A DNA stretch of 64,000 bases from JAGPUQ01 sp947084925 (GTDB lineage Bacteria > Pseudomonadota > Gammaproteobacteria > Pseudomonadales > Porticoccaceae), in assembly GCA_947084925.1 (NCBI GenBank), contig CAMTUJ010000016.1, positions 1 to 64,000 on the forward strand. Direction: 5' to 3'. A model generated the notes under the pieces. That model saw only the letters and a program-made list of their open reading frames with translations, did no database searches and was not told the origin of the DNA. Every line of letters begins with the position of its first letter. Within the stretch, counting starts at the first letter, position 1. This document shows positions 54,806 to 63,545 of this stretch, in pieces. The position numbers were made by a program, and so were the translations under genes.

Positions 54806-55817
54806 CTGGACGGCCGCGCGCGGCCCGTATCCCGCCACCCGCCCGCGGCGGATGCGGCGCGCCGATTTTGTCAGGCGCCTGGTGCGGGAGACCCGCCTCG
54901 GCGTCGACGACCTCATCTACCCGGTATTCGTGCTCGATGGCGCCAAGCGCCGCGAGACGATCGCGTCCATGCCCGGCATCGAACGGCTATCGATCGACCT
55001 GCTGGTGGCCGCGGCCGCCGAATATGTGGAACTCGGGATTCCGGCCCTCGCGCTGTTTCCGGTGATCGATCCCGCGCTGAAATCCCTGGACGCAGCGGAG
55101 GCCTGCAACCCCGAGGGGTTAGTGCAGCGCACCGTGCGCGCCTTGAAAACCGCCTATCCGCAGCTCGGCGTCATCACCGACGTCGCCCTCGACCCCTATA
55201 CCACCCACGGCCAGGACGGCATCATCGACGCGGCGGGTTATGTGCTGAACGATGTCACGGTGGCGACGCTCGCGCGCCAGGCGCTGTCCCAGGCCGCCGC
55301 CGGGGCCGACATGGTGGCGCCCTCGGACATGATGGACGGGCGCATTGGCGCCATCCGCACGGCGCTGGAAAACGCGGGGCATCACAACACCCTGATTCTC
55401 GCCTACGCGGCCAAGTACGCTTCCGCCTACTACGGCCCCTTCCGCGACGCCGTGGGCTCGGCCGCCAACCTCAAGGGCGGCGACAAATACAGCTACCAGA
55501 TGGATCCGGGCAACAGCGATGAGGCCCTGCACGAATGCGCGCTGGATCTGGCCGAGGGCGCCGATATCCTCATGATCAAACCCGGGATGCCCTATCTGGA
55601 TGTAGTACGACGGGTCAAGGACAGCTTGGGCGCACCCACCTTCGTCTACCAGGTGAGCGGCGAGTACGCCATGCACAAGGCCGCGGCGGCCAACGGCTGG
55701 CTGAACGGGGAAGCGGTGATGCTCGAATCCCTGCTCGCCTGCAAGCGCGCCGGCGCCGACGCCATCCTCACCTACTTCGCGGTCGAGGCCGCGCGCCTGC
55801 TCCGGCGTGCGCGCTGA
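54798..55817 (+). CDS. hemB: Delta-aminolevulinic acid dehydratase (porphobilinogen synthase)
   Basis: This 339-residue enzyme condenses two 5-aminolevulinate molecules into porphobilinogen. The N terminus has RPRRMRRADFVRRLVRET. The metal-site region reads DVALDPYTTHGQDG near residue 130, with Asp in place of the zinc-binding cysteines, so it is of the Mg/K-dependent, non-zinc class. Active-site lysines are in AAKYASAYYGPFR near 205 and LMIKPGMPYLD near 260. The start is the ATG 54798, 8 bases inside the Nudix gene. Confidence 0.97.
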   Translation: MTDWTAARGPYPATRPRRMRRADFVRRLVRETRLGVDDLIYPVFVLDGAKRRETIASMPGIERLSIDLLVAAAAEYVELGIPALALFPVIDPALKSLDAAEACNPEGLVQRTVRALKTAYPQLGVITDVALDPYTTHGQDGIIDAAGYVLNDVTVATLARQALSQAAAGADMVAPSDMMDGRIGAIRTALENAGHHNTLILAYAAKYASAYYGPFRDAVGSAANLKGGDKYSYQMDPGNSDEALHECALDLAEGADILMIKPGMPYLDVVRRVKDSLGAPTFVYQVSGEYAMHKAAAANGWLNGEAVMLESLLACKRAGADAILTYFAVEAARLLRRAR

Positions 55818-56856
55818 CGCCGCCGGCACCGTCCGCGACGCCCTGATCGCCGCCGGCGCGCGGGGGCTCCTGGTTGCGGACGAAAACTGCCCTCCCGAAT
55901 TTCTCGCGGGACTGCCGCCCGGCACCCGGGTACTGAGCAACCGCTGGGATCTCTGTGTCGCCGCCCGCGACCGCGGCCTCGATGCCAGCTTCAGCGATTT
56001 CGAATTGCCCGCGACTGCCGACCTCGCGCTGATCGCCTGTCGGGTGCCCAAGGAGCGGGCCGTGGTCCGCCATCTCATCAACCGGGCCTGGCACGCCCTC
56101 GCGCCCGGCGGCCGCCTGCTGCTCTGGGGCGGCAAGCAGACCGGCATCAAGACCCACGGCAAGGAGGCCGCTACCGCGTTGGGCGGCGCACCCGAGGTGC
56201 GCAAGCTGGGCACCGACTATCTGGCGGTCGCGACCCGCACCGGCGCGACCCTGCCTTCACTGGATGATGCCGACTACGAGGCATTGCGGCCACTGCTGGC
56301 GTACGGCGAGCGGGTGCTGTTCACCAAGCCCGGTCTGTTCGGCTGGGACCAGATCGACCCGGGCAGCGCACTGCTGGCGGCGCAGCTTCCGCAGGTTTTC
56401 GCGGACGGCCCCGCACCCCGGGCCCTGCTCGATCTCGGCTGCGGCTATGGCTACCTGTCGGTCGCCGCGCACGCGCACGGCGCCGGCGCCATCACCGCCA
56501 CCGACACCTGCGCCGCGGCCTTGCTGGCCTGCGCGAAAAACTTCGCCGCGCACGGCATCGCGGGTGAGGTGGTGCCGTCGGACTGCGCCGACGGGATCGC
56601 CGAGCGCTTCGATCTGGTGCTGTGCAATCCGCCGTTCCATCGCGGTTTCGCCGCCGATCAGGAACTCTGCGCGCGCTTCTTTCGCGCGGCGGCGAGCCAT
56701 CTGCACCGCGCTGGCCGGGCGCTGTTCGTCACGCACCGTGTGGTTCCCGCCGCGACCCTGGCACAGGAAGTATTCCGCTCCTGCGAGCAGATCGCCGCGA
56801 CGCCGAGCTTCCAGGTGCATCTGTTACAGGGACCGCGCCGCGCGCCTCTCACCTGA
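55807..56856 (+). CDS. RsmC/RlmG-like rRNA guanine-N2 methyltransferase
   Basis: This 349-residue protein has duplicated methyltransferase-like halves. The N-terminal half is degenerate. The C-terminal half has LLDLGCGYGYLSVAAHAHG (SAM motif I) near residue 216 and the catalytic NPPFHRG near 278, the NPPF signature of N2-guanine methyltransferases. It begins at GTG 55807, 11 bases inside hemB, so it is translationally coupled. Choice between RsmC (16S G1207) and RlmG (23S G1835) is not possible by eye. Confidence 0.85.
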   Translation: MRADAAGTVRDALIAAGARGLLVADENCPPEFLAGLPPGTRVLSNRWDLCVAARDRGLDASFSDFELPATADLALIACRVPKERAVVRHLINRAWHALAPGGRLLLWGGKQTGIKTHGKEAATALGGAPEVRKLGTDYLAVATRTGATLPSLDDADYEALRPLLAYGERVLFTKPGLFGWDQIDPGSALLAAQLPQVFADGPAPRALLDLGCGYGYLSVAAHAHGAGAITATDTCAAALLACAKNFAAHGIAGEVVPSDCADGIAERFDLVLCNPPFHRGFAADQELCARFFRAAASHLHRAGRALFVTHRVVPAATLAQEVFRSCEQIAATPSFQVHLLQGPRRAPLT

Positions 56857-56895
56857 CGCTTTCGCGACGTTCCTGGACTGCGCCAACGCCCGGAC

Positions 56896-57456
56896 TCAGG
56901 AACCCGCATCCCGCAACAGGGTTTCCAGCCCCTGCCGAACCTCGCTGCCCCCGGCGCTCAGGGCAAGGCCTTTCAAGGCAAACTGGCGCGCCTCGGCGGC
57001 CTGGCCGCGCGCCAGGTGCGCACGGCCGAGCACCAGATAAACTTCCGGCGCGCGCGGATCCAGCCGCTGCGCCCGCTCGCCCAGCGCGATGGCGGCATCA
57101 TGGCGACCCGCCCGCGCTTCACTGTTGGCCTGCAGGAGCAGCGCGGAAACCGCATCCGGCGCCACGGGCGGCGGTATCACCCGGGGCGGTGGCGGCATCA
57201 CCGGACGGGGTGCCGGCCGCACTTCGGGAACAGGCGCGGGTTTGGCCGGCGGCGGCAGGGCAGGACCGGTTTTCGGGGGCGCCGGGACAACGACCGGCGC
57301 CGGCGGCTGGGACGACATGGGCGCGCAGGCCGCCAGCACCAGCAAGGCGCCCAGGCCACCCAGCAGCTTCAGATTCCGCGCCGCGCCGCGCCGCGCCATC
57401 GGTGCCGCGTGCCCCGTTGTATCCCTGTGTGACAGGGCACTTGTGCCAATGCCCAT
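56896..57456 (-). CDS. Proline-rich TPR lipoprotein
   Basis: This 186-residue protein is taken from an ATG at 57454-57456 that overlaps the mrcB stop (TGATG) with GGGGA upstream; an internal ATG at 57399 would give a shorter, more usual signal peptide. The lipobox is VLAAC near residue 45. A proline/alanine-rich linker (50-110) is followed by a TPR-like region with ALLLQANSEARAGRHDAAIALGERA and a second helix pair. It is coupled to mrcB and may help regulate or anchor the synthase, analogous to outer-membrane PBP activators. That role is a guess from context. Confidence 0.7.
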   Translation of the reverse strand: MGIGTSALSHRDTTGHAAPMARRGAARNLKLLGGLGALLVLAACAPMSSQPPAPVVVPAPPKTGPALPPPAKPAPVPEVRPAPRPVMPPPPRVIPPPVAPDAVSALLLQANSEARAGRHDAAIALGERAQRLDPRAPEVYLVLGRAHLARGQAAEARQFALKGLALSAGGSEVRQGLETLLRDAGS

Positions 57457-59780
57457 CAGTCGATCCCCAGCCAGCCGCGCACCCGGTCCAGTACCTGCCC
57501 GGGCACCCCGCCGAGGCAGCCGCGACCCTCCGGCTCGGAGCCGCTGATGTAGGGCAGCAGCCGGGCATTGGCGCAACCTTCGCCGCTTCCCGCGCCGGTG
57601 CCGGGATCGTACCAGGCATGGGTGACTCCCTCCGGGTCGGCCTCGGGCAACGGGCGATTGTCGAGCCCGGCCATGATGGCACTCCACACCCGCAGCGCCC
57701 CGGAAGCGCCGGACAAGGGCATCGGACTGTTGTCGTCGCGCCCCAGCCACACCACCACCAGGTGGTTGCCGCTGAACCCCGCAAACCAACTGTCGCGTTG
57801 ATCGTTTGACGTGCCCGTCTTGCCCGCCACCTTCAGGCCGGCCGGCAACTGCCGGTAGGCGTTGGCGCCGGTGCCCTCGGTCATCACCTGACGCAAGGCG
57901 TAGTGCAGCAAATGCATCGGTTCCGCCGCAAAGCGCTGCTCGACGGCGAACGGGTACCGGCTGAGGATTTCCCGATCCGCACCGCTGACCGAGGCGATGG
58001 CCCGCAGGTCGGTGTGAAAACCATCGGCGGCGATCGTGTGATACATGCCGGCGAGCTCGAAGGGCGTCATCGAAATCCCGCCCAACAGCAGCGCCGGCAC
58101 CTTGAGCAGCGGACCTTCGTAACCCAGCCGCCGCACCACATCGGCGACGCGATCGACACCCACTTCAAGACCCAGCCGCGCCGTGGCCTGGTTGTAGGAG
58201 CGACTCAGGGCAACGTAGATCGGCACCGGCCCGTGGCTCCTGTGATCGAAATTCTCGGGACTCCACGGCTTGCCCCCGGAGACAATCGAGAGCGGCGCGT
58301 CATCCACCAAGGTTCCCAGGGTGTAGCGTCCGGGCTGCTCCAGGGCGGCCAGATAGACGGCGGGCTTGGCGGTCGAGCCGATGGTGCGGCGGGCGTCGAG
58401 GGCGCGATTGAAACCGACCACCTGGCCCGAGCGACTGCCGGCGAGCGCGAGCACTTCACCGGTACCGACGCCCACCACCACCGCCGCCGCCTGGATCTGT
58501 CCGGGCGTCAGCTTGCGCTCCGCTTCGATGCGCCGGAGCGTATCGGCAATGGCGGTTTCCACCTGGCGCTGCGCCTGGGGATCGAAGTAGGTGAAGATGC
58601 GCAGCCCGTTCGCGGTCAGATCGCTGGCGTTGTAGTCCTCCTGCAGGCGGCGGCGCACCAGGTCCATGTAATCCGGGTATTGATTGATGACGCCCGGGGC
58701 CTCCGCCACATCCAGGGGCTGCCGGGCGGCGATGCGCGCGCGCTCGGCGTCGATAACACCTTCTTCCGCCAGTTGCGCCAGCACCAGATTGCGCCGCGCC
58801 AGCGCCCGCTCCGGCTGGCGGCGCGGGTTGTAATAGGACGCGCCCTTGGCAAGCGCCACCAGCAATGCCACCTGGTGCAGATCGAGCTCCGCCAGCGGCT
58901 GGCGAAAATAAAACTCGCTCGCCAGACCGAAGCCATGAATGGCCCGATCCCCGGCCTGGCCCAGATGAATCTCGTTGAGATAAGCCTCGAGGATCTCCTG
59001 CTTGCTGTAGTGCAGTTCGAGCAACACTGCCATCACCGCTTCCATGGCCTTGCGGACCAGGGTGCGGTTCTGGGAGAGGTAGAGGTTTTTCACCAGCTGC
59101 TGGGTGAGGGTGCTGCCGCCCTGGGCGATACCGCCGGCGCGCAGATTGGCCCAGGTGGCGCGCAGGATGGCACGCGGGGAGACGCCGTGGTGGCTGTAGA
59201 AATCCCGGTCCTCGGTCGCGATCAGGGCGTCGGCCAGATAGGGCGGCAACTCCGCGAGCCGCAACAGCACGCGATCCTCGGCATGCTCCGGATAGATGCC
59301 GCCGATCCGCACGGGCTCCAGGCGCAGCAGCGGCAACGCGGCGCCGCTGCTGTCGCCGATGGCGGCGATTCCCGTGGCGTCGAGGCTCACGCGCGCGCGT
59401 TGCGCCGGCTGTTCGCCATCCGGAAAACGAAAGGCGCGCACATGGATGTCGAGGGTATTGCCGCTGATTGTGAACTGCCCCGGGTGCTCCGCTTGCGCCG
59501 CCTTGCGATAGCCGAGTCCGTCCAGCTCGCGCAGCAGCGCCGCGCGCGCCAGGGGCTGACCCGCGTACAACTCCAGCGGACGCCCGTAGACATGCGCCGG
59601 CAACGCCCATTTGGCGCCGGAAAACTTTGCCTTCACCATGGTGTCGAGCGCGATGACGCCGAGCCCGATGGCGATCAGCACGGGCAACAGCAACGCGCCG
59701 AGCACGACCCGGACCACCGCCCACCGACCGCGGCGCGGCGACCTCCGGGTGCGCGATTTGCGTTGCCGCCTGCGTGCCAC
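57456..59780 (-). CDS. mrcB: Penicillin-binding protein 1B
   Basis: This 774-residue class A PBP has a basic cytoplasmic tail, one membrane anchor (about residues 23-47), a UB2H-like domain (about 70-140), a GT51 glycosyltransferase domain with TEDRDFYSHHGV near 189 and QGGSTLTQQLVKNL near 218, and a transpeptidase domain with GSTAKPA (S-x-x-K) near 465, SYN near 530 and KTGTSND near 650. It polymerises and crosslinks peptidoglycan in the periplasm. The lipoprotein gene downstream overlaps its stop. Confidence 0.95.
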   Translation of the reverse strand: MARRRQRKSRTRRSPRRGRWAVVRVVLGALLLPVLIAIGLGVIALDTMVKAKFSGAKWALPAHVYGRPLELYAGQPLARAALLRELDGLGYRKAAQAEHPGQFTISGNTLDIHVRAFRFPDGEQPAQRARVSLDATGIAAIGDSSGAALPLLRLEPVRIGGIYPEHAEDRVLLRLAELPPYLADALIATEDRDFYSHHGVSPRAILRATWANLRAGGIAQGGSTLTQQLVKNLYLSQNRTLVRKAMEAVMAVLLELHYSKQEILEAYLNEIHLGQAGDRAIHGFGLASEFYFRQPLAELDLHQVALLVALAKGASYYNPRRQPERALARRNLVLAQLAEEGVIDAERARIAARQPLDVAEAPGVINQYPDYMDLVRRRLQEDYNASDLTANGLRIFTYFDPQAQRQVETAIADTLRRIEAERKLTPGQIQAAAVVVGVGTGEVLALAGSRSGQVVGFNRALDARRTIGSTAKPAVYLAALEQPGRYTLGTLVDDAPLSIVSGGKPWSPENFDHRSHGPVPIYVALSRSYNQATARLGLEVGVDRVADVVRRLGYEGPLLKVPALLLGGISMTPFELAGMYHTIAADGFHTDLRAIASVSGADREILSRYPFAVEQRFAAEPMHLLHYALRQVMTEGTGANAYRQLPAGLKVAGKTGTSNDQRDSWFAGFSGNHLVVVWLGRDDNSPMPLSGASGALRVWSAIMAGLDNRPLPEADPEGVTHAWYDPGTGAGSGEGCANARLLPYISGSEPEGRGCLGGVPGQVLDRVRGWLGID

Positions 59781-59897
59781 TGGCGCCTCCCGAATACAGG
59801 TTGTGTGAAGACAGGCTCTGTCTCAGGCCCGCCGGTCACTTGGTCCGCGGGCGCGGGCGTGGATAATAGCCGCTTTGACCGACCGGGCTCCACGATC

Positions 59898-60908
59898 ATG
59901 CAGCGTTTCGACGTTTACGGCCTGGGCGCCGCCCTGGTGGATACCGAATTGCGGGTTACCGACGCCGAACTCGACGCCCACGGGATCGAGAAAGGGATCA
60001 TGACCCTGGTCGACGAACCGCGCCAAAACCAGTTGCTGACGGTATTCGGCGATCATCTGACCCTGGCACGCCGGGCGAGCGGCGGCTCGGGCGCCAACAC
60101 CGTGATCGCGGTGAGCTGCTTCGGTGGTCGCGGTTACTACTCGTGCCGGGTCGCCGACGACGATAACGGTCATTTTTATCTGCACGACCTGGCCACGGCG
60201 GGAGTGACGCACAACGGCGTCACCGGACTCCCGGCGGGCACCACCGGCAAATGCCTGGTGCTGATCACGCCGGATGCCGAACGCACGATGAATACTTTTC
60301 TGGGGATCAGCGAATCGCTGGCGCCGGAAAACCTCGATCCGGAAGCGCTCGCCGCCGCCACCTATCTCTACATCGAAGGGTACCTGGCCACCTCGCCCAG
60401 TGGCCGCGCCGCCGCCATCCGCGCCCGCGAACTGGCCCGGCAGCATGGCACCCGGGTCGCGCTCAGCCTGTCCGACCCCGGCATCGTGGCGCATTTCCGG
60501 GACGAACTCCGCGCCATGGCCGGCGGGCGCGTGGATCTGCTGTTCTGCAACGGGGACGAAGCCCGCGGCTGGACCGGCGCGGACGATGTGGAAACCGCCG
60601 CGGAGCGGCTCCAGGCCGATGCCGAGTCCTTTGCCATCACCCTCGGCGCGCGCGGCGCCCTGGTGTTCGACGGCCGCCAACTACACCGGATCCCGGCCAC
60701 CCCGGCGAGCGCCGTCGATACCAACGGCGCGGGCGACATGTTTGCGGGAGCGTTTCTTTACGGACTCACCCAGGGCTTCGATCACGTCGCCGCGGGGCGC
60801 TTTGCCAATCTCGCCGCCGCCGCGGTGGTAGCCCAGTACGGACCGCGGCTGGCCCCGGAGCAGCACGCCGGCCTGGTGCGGCAGTTCCTCGCCACTACTT
60901 CTGGCTAG
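59898..60908 (+). CDS. PfkB-family carbohydrate/nucleoside kinase (adenosine kinase group)
   Basis: This 336-residue ribokinase-fold enzyme starts MQRFDVYGLGAALVDTELRV. It has the sugar-binding SGGSGANTVIAVSCFGGRGYY near residue 57 and the ATP-binding, catalytic DTNGAGDMFAGAFLYGL near 275. The sequence resembles the proteobacterial adenosine kinase group often annotated near cell-wall genes. The exact substrate is not proven. The long open frame upstream is antisense to mrcB and was discarded. It is divergent from mrcB. Confidence 0.85.
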   Translation: MQRFDVYGLGAALVDTELRVTDAELDAHGIEKGIMTLVDEPRQNQLLTVFGDHLTLARRASGGSGANTVIAVSCFGGRGYYSCRVADDDNGHFYLHDLATAGVTHNGVTGLPAGTTGKCLVLITPDAERTMNTFLGISESLAPENLDPEALAAATYLYIEGYLATSPSGRAAAIRARELARQHGTRVALSLSDPGIVAHFRDELRAMAGGRVDLLFCNGDEARGWTGADDVETAAERLQADAESFAITLGARGALVFDGRQLHRIPATPASAVDTNGAGDMFAGAFLYGLTQGFDHVAAGRFANLAAAAVVAQYGPRLAPEQHAGLVRQFLATTSG

Positions 60909-61023
60909 GGCCGGTCAACACGATCCGCGCGGCCGCGACGGAGGCGCTTTTGTTGAGCGCCAGGCGGCAACGACAGCGCAATCGCCGTGGGCTCGGCTGC
61001 GTGGGCCGTTTTTCAGCGGTCGG

Positions 61024-62118
61024 TCAGGGCCGATGCGGCCGCGCCAGATACTCGTGGGACTGCATTTCCAGCAGCCGGCTGCGGGTGCGCTCGAATTCGA
61101 ACGCGAGGCGGGTGCCGGTGTAGAGTTCGGCCAGCGGTACGGCGGCGGCGAGCGCGAGTTTGACGTTGCGATCGTAAAACTCGTCCACCAGACTGATGAA
61201 GCGGCGCGCCTGATCGTCCTGCGCGCCGGTCAACGCCGGCATCGCGCCGATCAGCACGGCGTGAAACTCGCGCGCCAGCTCGATGTAATCGTTCTGGCTG
61301 CGGGGGCCGTCGCAGAGGGCCGCGAAGTCGAACCAGGCGACATCCTCGGCCACATAGCGGGCGATGATCTCGCGTCCTTCCACGTCCAGATGCACATGCT
61401 TGCGCACTTTATCCTGGGACGGCGCGAGACTGCGGAACACCGCCATCAGGTGCGCGTCGGCAGCTGGCCCCAGCGGACAGTAATAGAGTCCCGCCTGGGT
61501 GAGGGTACGCAGCCGATAGTCGACACCGCCATCGACATTGAGCACCTCGCAGTGGCGCTTGACGAGGGCGATGGCGGGCAAAAAGCGCGCGCGCTGGAGT
61601 CCGTTTTCATACAGCCGGTCGGGCGCGATATTGGAAGTCGCAATCAGCGTGACGCCGCACGCGAACAGCTCTTCCAGCAAGGTGCCGAGAATCATGGCGT
61701 CGGCAATATCGGACACGAAGAATTCGTCGAAGCACAGTACCCGCGCGTCGTGGGCGATGCCCCGCGCCACCAGGCGCAGCGGGTCTTTGCGGCCCTTGAA
61801 GCGCTTCAGGTCGCGGTGCACGCGCAACATGAAACGGTGGAAATGCATACGCAACTTGTCTTGAAACGGCAGGCTCTCGAAAAAGCTGTCCATGAGATAG
61901 GTCTTGCCGCGCCCCACCCCGCCCCAGAGGTACAAGCCGTTCACCGGCGCGCCCCGGCGATTGCGCAGCAGTCGATCGAACAGGCTGACGGGCTGGCGAC
62001 GGGCCGCCACCAGCCGGTCATGGACTTCCTGGAGTTTCGCCACGGCGAATTCCTGCGCGGCATCCGACTGGAAACCGTCGCGCTGGAGATCCTGCAGGTA
62101 GCGTTGCTTGGGCGTCAT
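61024..62118 (-). CDS. zapE: Cell division protein ZapE (AFG1-family ATPase)
   Basis: This 364-residue AFG1/LACE1-type P-loop ATPase has the N terminus MTPKQRYLQDLQRDGF, Walker A GGVGRGKTYL near residue 67, Walker B LCFDEFFVSD near 129, and sensor-1 region LIATSNIAPD near 159. ZapE interacts with the Z-ring during constriction. In E. coli it is the divergent neighbour of zapG. Here a hydrolase gene lies between, 65 bases upstream on the same strand. Confidence 0.94.
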   Translation of the reverse strand: MTPKQRYLQDLQRDGFQSDAAQEFAVAKLQEVHDRLVAARRQPVSLFDRLLRNRRGAPVNGLYLWGGVGRGKTYLMDSFFESLPFQDKLRMHFHRFMLRVHRDLKRFKGRKDPLRLVARGIAHDARVLCFDEFFVSDIADAMILGTLLEELFACGVTLIATSNIAPDRLYENGLQRARFLPAIALVKRHCEVLNVDGGVDYRLRTLTQAGLYYCPLGPAADAHLMAVFRSLAPSQDKVRKHVHLDVEGREIIARYVAEDVAWFDFAALCDGPRSQNDYIELAREFHAVLIGAMPALTGAQDDQARRFISLVDEFYDRNVKLALAAAVPLAELYTGTRLAFEFERTRSRLLEMQSHEYLARPHRP

Positions 62119-62183
62119 GGCGATCCGGGAAGATTGACGTGAAGACTAAAGGCGCGCCACTGTAGCCAGCCGGCCGCGACGCT

Positions 62184-62843
62184 TCAAGAAGGGTCGGCAC
62201 TCAGGACCGCACTCACCGCCGCGCCCAGTTCGCGTTCGAGCGCCACCAGTTGGCCGTGGAAAAAATGGCTCGCCTCCGGCAGCACGATGACGTCCGTTAC
62301 CCGGGGCCGTTGGCGCGCCCAGGCGGCCGCTGCGTCCGCCGCAACAAGCTCATCGACACCACCGAGAACAATGGTGGTGGGACAGCTGAAATCGCCGCCC
62401 GGCGCATAGGGATACCGATCCACCGGCGGCGCCACCAGTGCCAGATGCCGGGCCGCGACCCGCTCGCTGGCGGCGGCGGCGATCGCCGAACCGAAGGAAT
62501 ACCCGGCCAGCAGCAGTGCGGACTCGGGTGCGCGGGCCTGCGCCCAGCGAACCACCGCGAGCATGTCCTCGACTTCCCCGCGCCCCTGGTCGTGGCTGCC
62601 GGCGCTGGCACCCACACCGCGAAAATTGAACCGCACCGCAGCCACGCCCAGGCGCCGGTACATGCGGGCCAGCGTGGTGACCACCTTGTTGTCCATGGCG
62701 CCGCCGTAGAGCGGATGCGGGTGGGCAATGACGGCGACCAGCGGCTGTGGCCACTGCCCGCGCCCGGACTCCGCGTTTTCCCAACAGGCCTCGATGATCC
62801 CCGCCGGACCCGGCAGTTGCTGTAGCTCGTCGCGCTGCGCCAT
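62184..62843 (-). CDS. Alpha/beta hydrolase (YbbA/DUF1749-like small family)
   Basis: This 219-residue hydrolase starts at the ATG 62843. It has HPHPLYGGAMDNKVVTTLAR near residue 41, VRFNFRGVGASAGSHDQG near 68, nucleophile elbow AGYSFGSAIA near 112, an aspartate in LGGVDELVAA near 166 and a histidine in PEASHFFHGQ near 193. The HPHP-x-x-GG and NFRGVG motifs mark a widespread small bacterial hydrolase family whose substrate is unknown. It may be co-transcribed with zapE. The longer open frame upstream is discarded. Confidence 0.85.
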   Translation of the reverse strand: MAQRDELQQLPGPAGIIEACWENAESGRGQWPQPLVAVIAHPHPLYGGAMDNKVVTTLARMYRRLGVAAVRFNFRGVGASAGSHDQGRGEVEDMLAVVRWAQARAPESALLLAGYSFGSAIAAAASERVAARHLALVAPPVDRYPYAPGGDFSCPTTIVLGGVDELVAADAAAAWARQRPRVTDVIVLPEASHFFHGQLVALERELGAAVSAVLSADPS

Positions 62844-63011
62844 GCTGTCACCCTCTGTTGTACCGGCACATATTGAGCGTCGCACAAGCGCTTGGCGGTC
62901 GGGTGGCGAGCGCCATTCAACCCCCGCCATCACGCCGACATCGACGCGCCCCGGTGCAATCGCTAGACTTTGCCTTTCGGTAACGACGCGCCGACAGTCC
63001 CCGGAGGCTCC

Positions 63012-63485
63012 ATGACGACCAACGCCATTCTCATTACCGTGGTCGGCTTTCTCGCCGGCCTGCTGGCGGGCGTGGCCCTCGGCCGGAATCTTGCCCGGCG
63101 CGCAGGCCGCCGCGATCGGCTGGCGGATCAGTTGCGCGCCCGCGAGGAAAAACTGCAAATCTACGAACGCCAGGTCGAGGAGCATTTCAGTCGCGCCGCC
63201 GCGCTGGCCGACGAGCTGGGGCGCGCGTGGCAGGATCTGCAACACCATCTGGCCGGCGGCGCCGATCAACTGGCAAGTACCGAACTCGCGCGCCGGTTCG
63301 CCGCCCCGGGCACCGCGCGCTCATCCGGCGCCGATACGCAGCCGCCACGGGACTACGCGCCGAGCCAGAGCCTGTTGCGCGGCAATCCCAAGGCCGTTGC
63401 GGAGCAACCGGGCAAGGCTTACACCGGGACCATCGCGCCCCTGCAAAGGGTCACTGACGACGACCCCACGCTGAAGGTCGGTTGA
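63012..63485 (+). CDS. zapG: ZapG/YhcB family envelope division protein (DUF1043)
   Basis: This 157-residue protein has one N-terminal transmembrane helix (about residues 6-23, LITVVGFLAGLLAGVALG), followed by a coiled coil (35-85: ADQLRAREEKLQIYERQVEEHF). It ends in a disordered tail with SQSLLRGNPKAVAEQPGKAY and a PRDYAP motif typical of YhcB. A GGAGG Shine-Dalgarno lies 6-7 bases before the ATG. ZapG links division and envelope growth. It is divergent from the hydrolase-zapE pair. Confidence 0.9.
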   Translation: MTTNAILITVVGFLAGLLAGVALGRNLARRAGRRDRLADQLRAREEKLQIYERQVEEHFSRAAALADELGRAWQDLQHHLAGGADQLASTELARRFAAPGTARSSGADTQPPRDYAPSQSLLRGNPKAVAEQPGKAYTGTIAPLQRVTDDDPTLKVG

Positions 63486-63513
63486 AGCCGGCTTGAAGAT
63501 CCGCTGACACTGC

Positions 63514-63535
63514 GTCGGCCCGGCGTCGGGCCGAC
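63514..63535. terminator. Perfect 9-pair hairpin between convergent zapG and sat
   Basis: GTCGGCCCG (63514-63522) and CGGGCCGAC (63527-63535) form a perfect stem with loop GCGT, 29 bases after the zapG stop and 11 bases from the sat stop. No T run follows, but its place between convergent genes suggests bidirectional termination. Confidence 0.6.
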
Positions 63536-63545
63536 CGGAGCCCCA

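Noticed and set aside
52742..54916. Minus-strand ORF of 724 codons opposite hemL.
   Set aside because: Shadow; its composition is glycine/alanine/histidine/arginine-rich without motifs, whereas hemL is complete.
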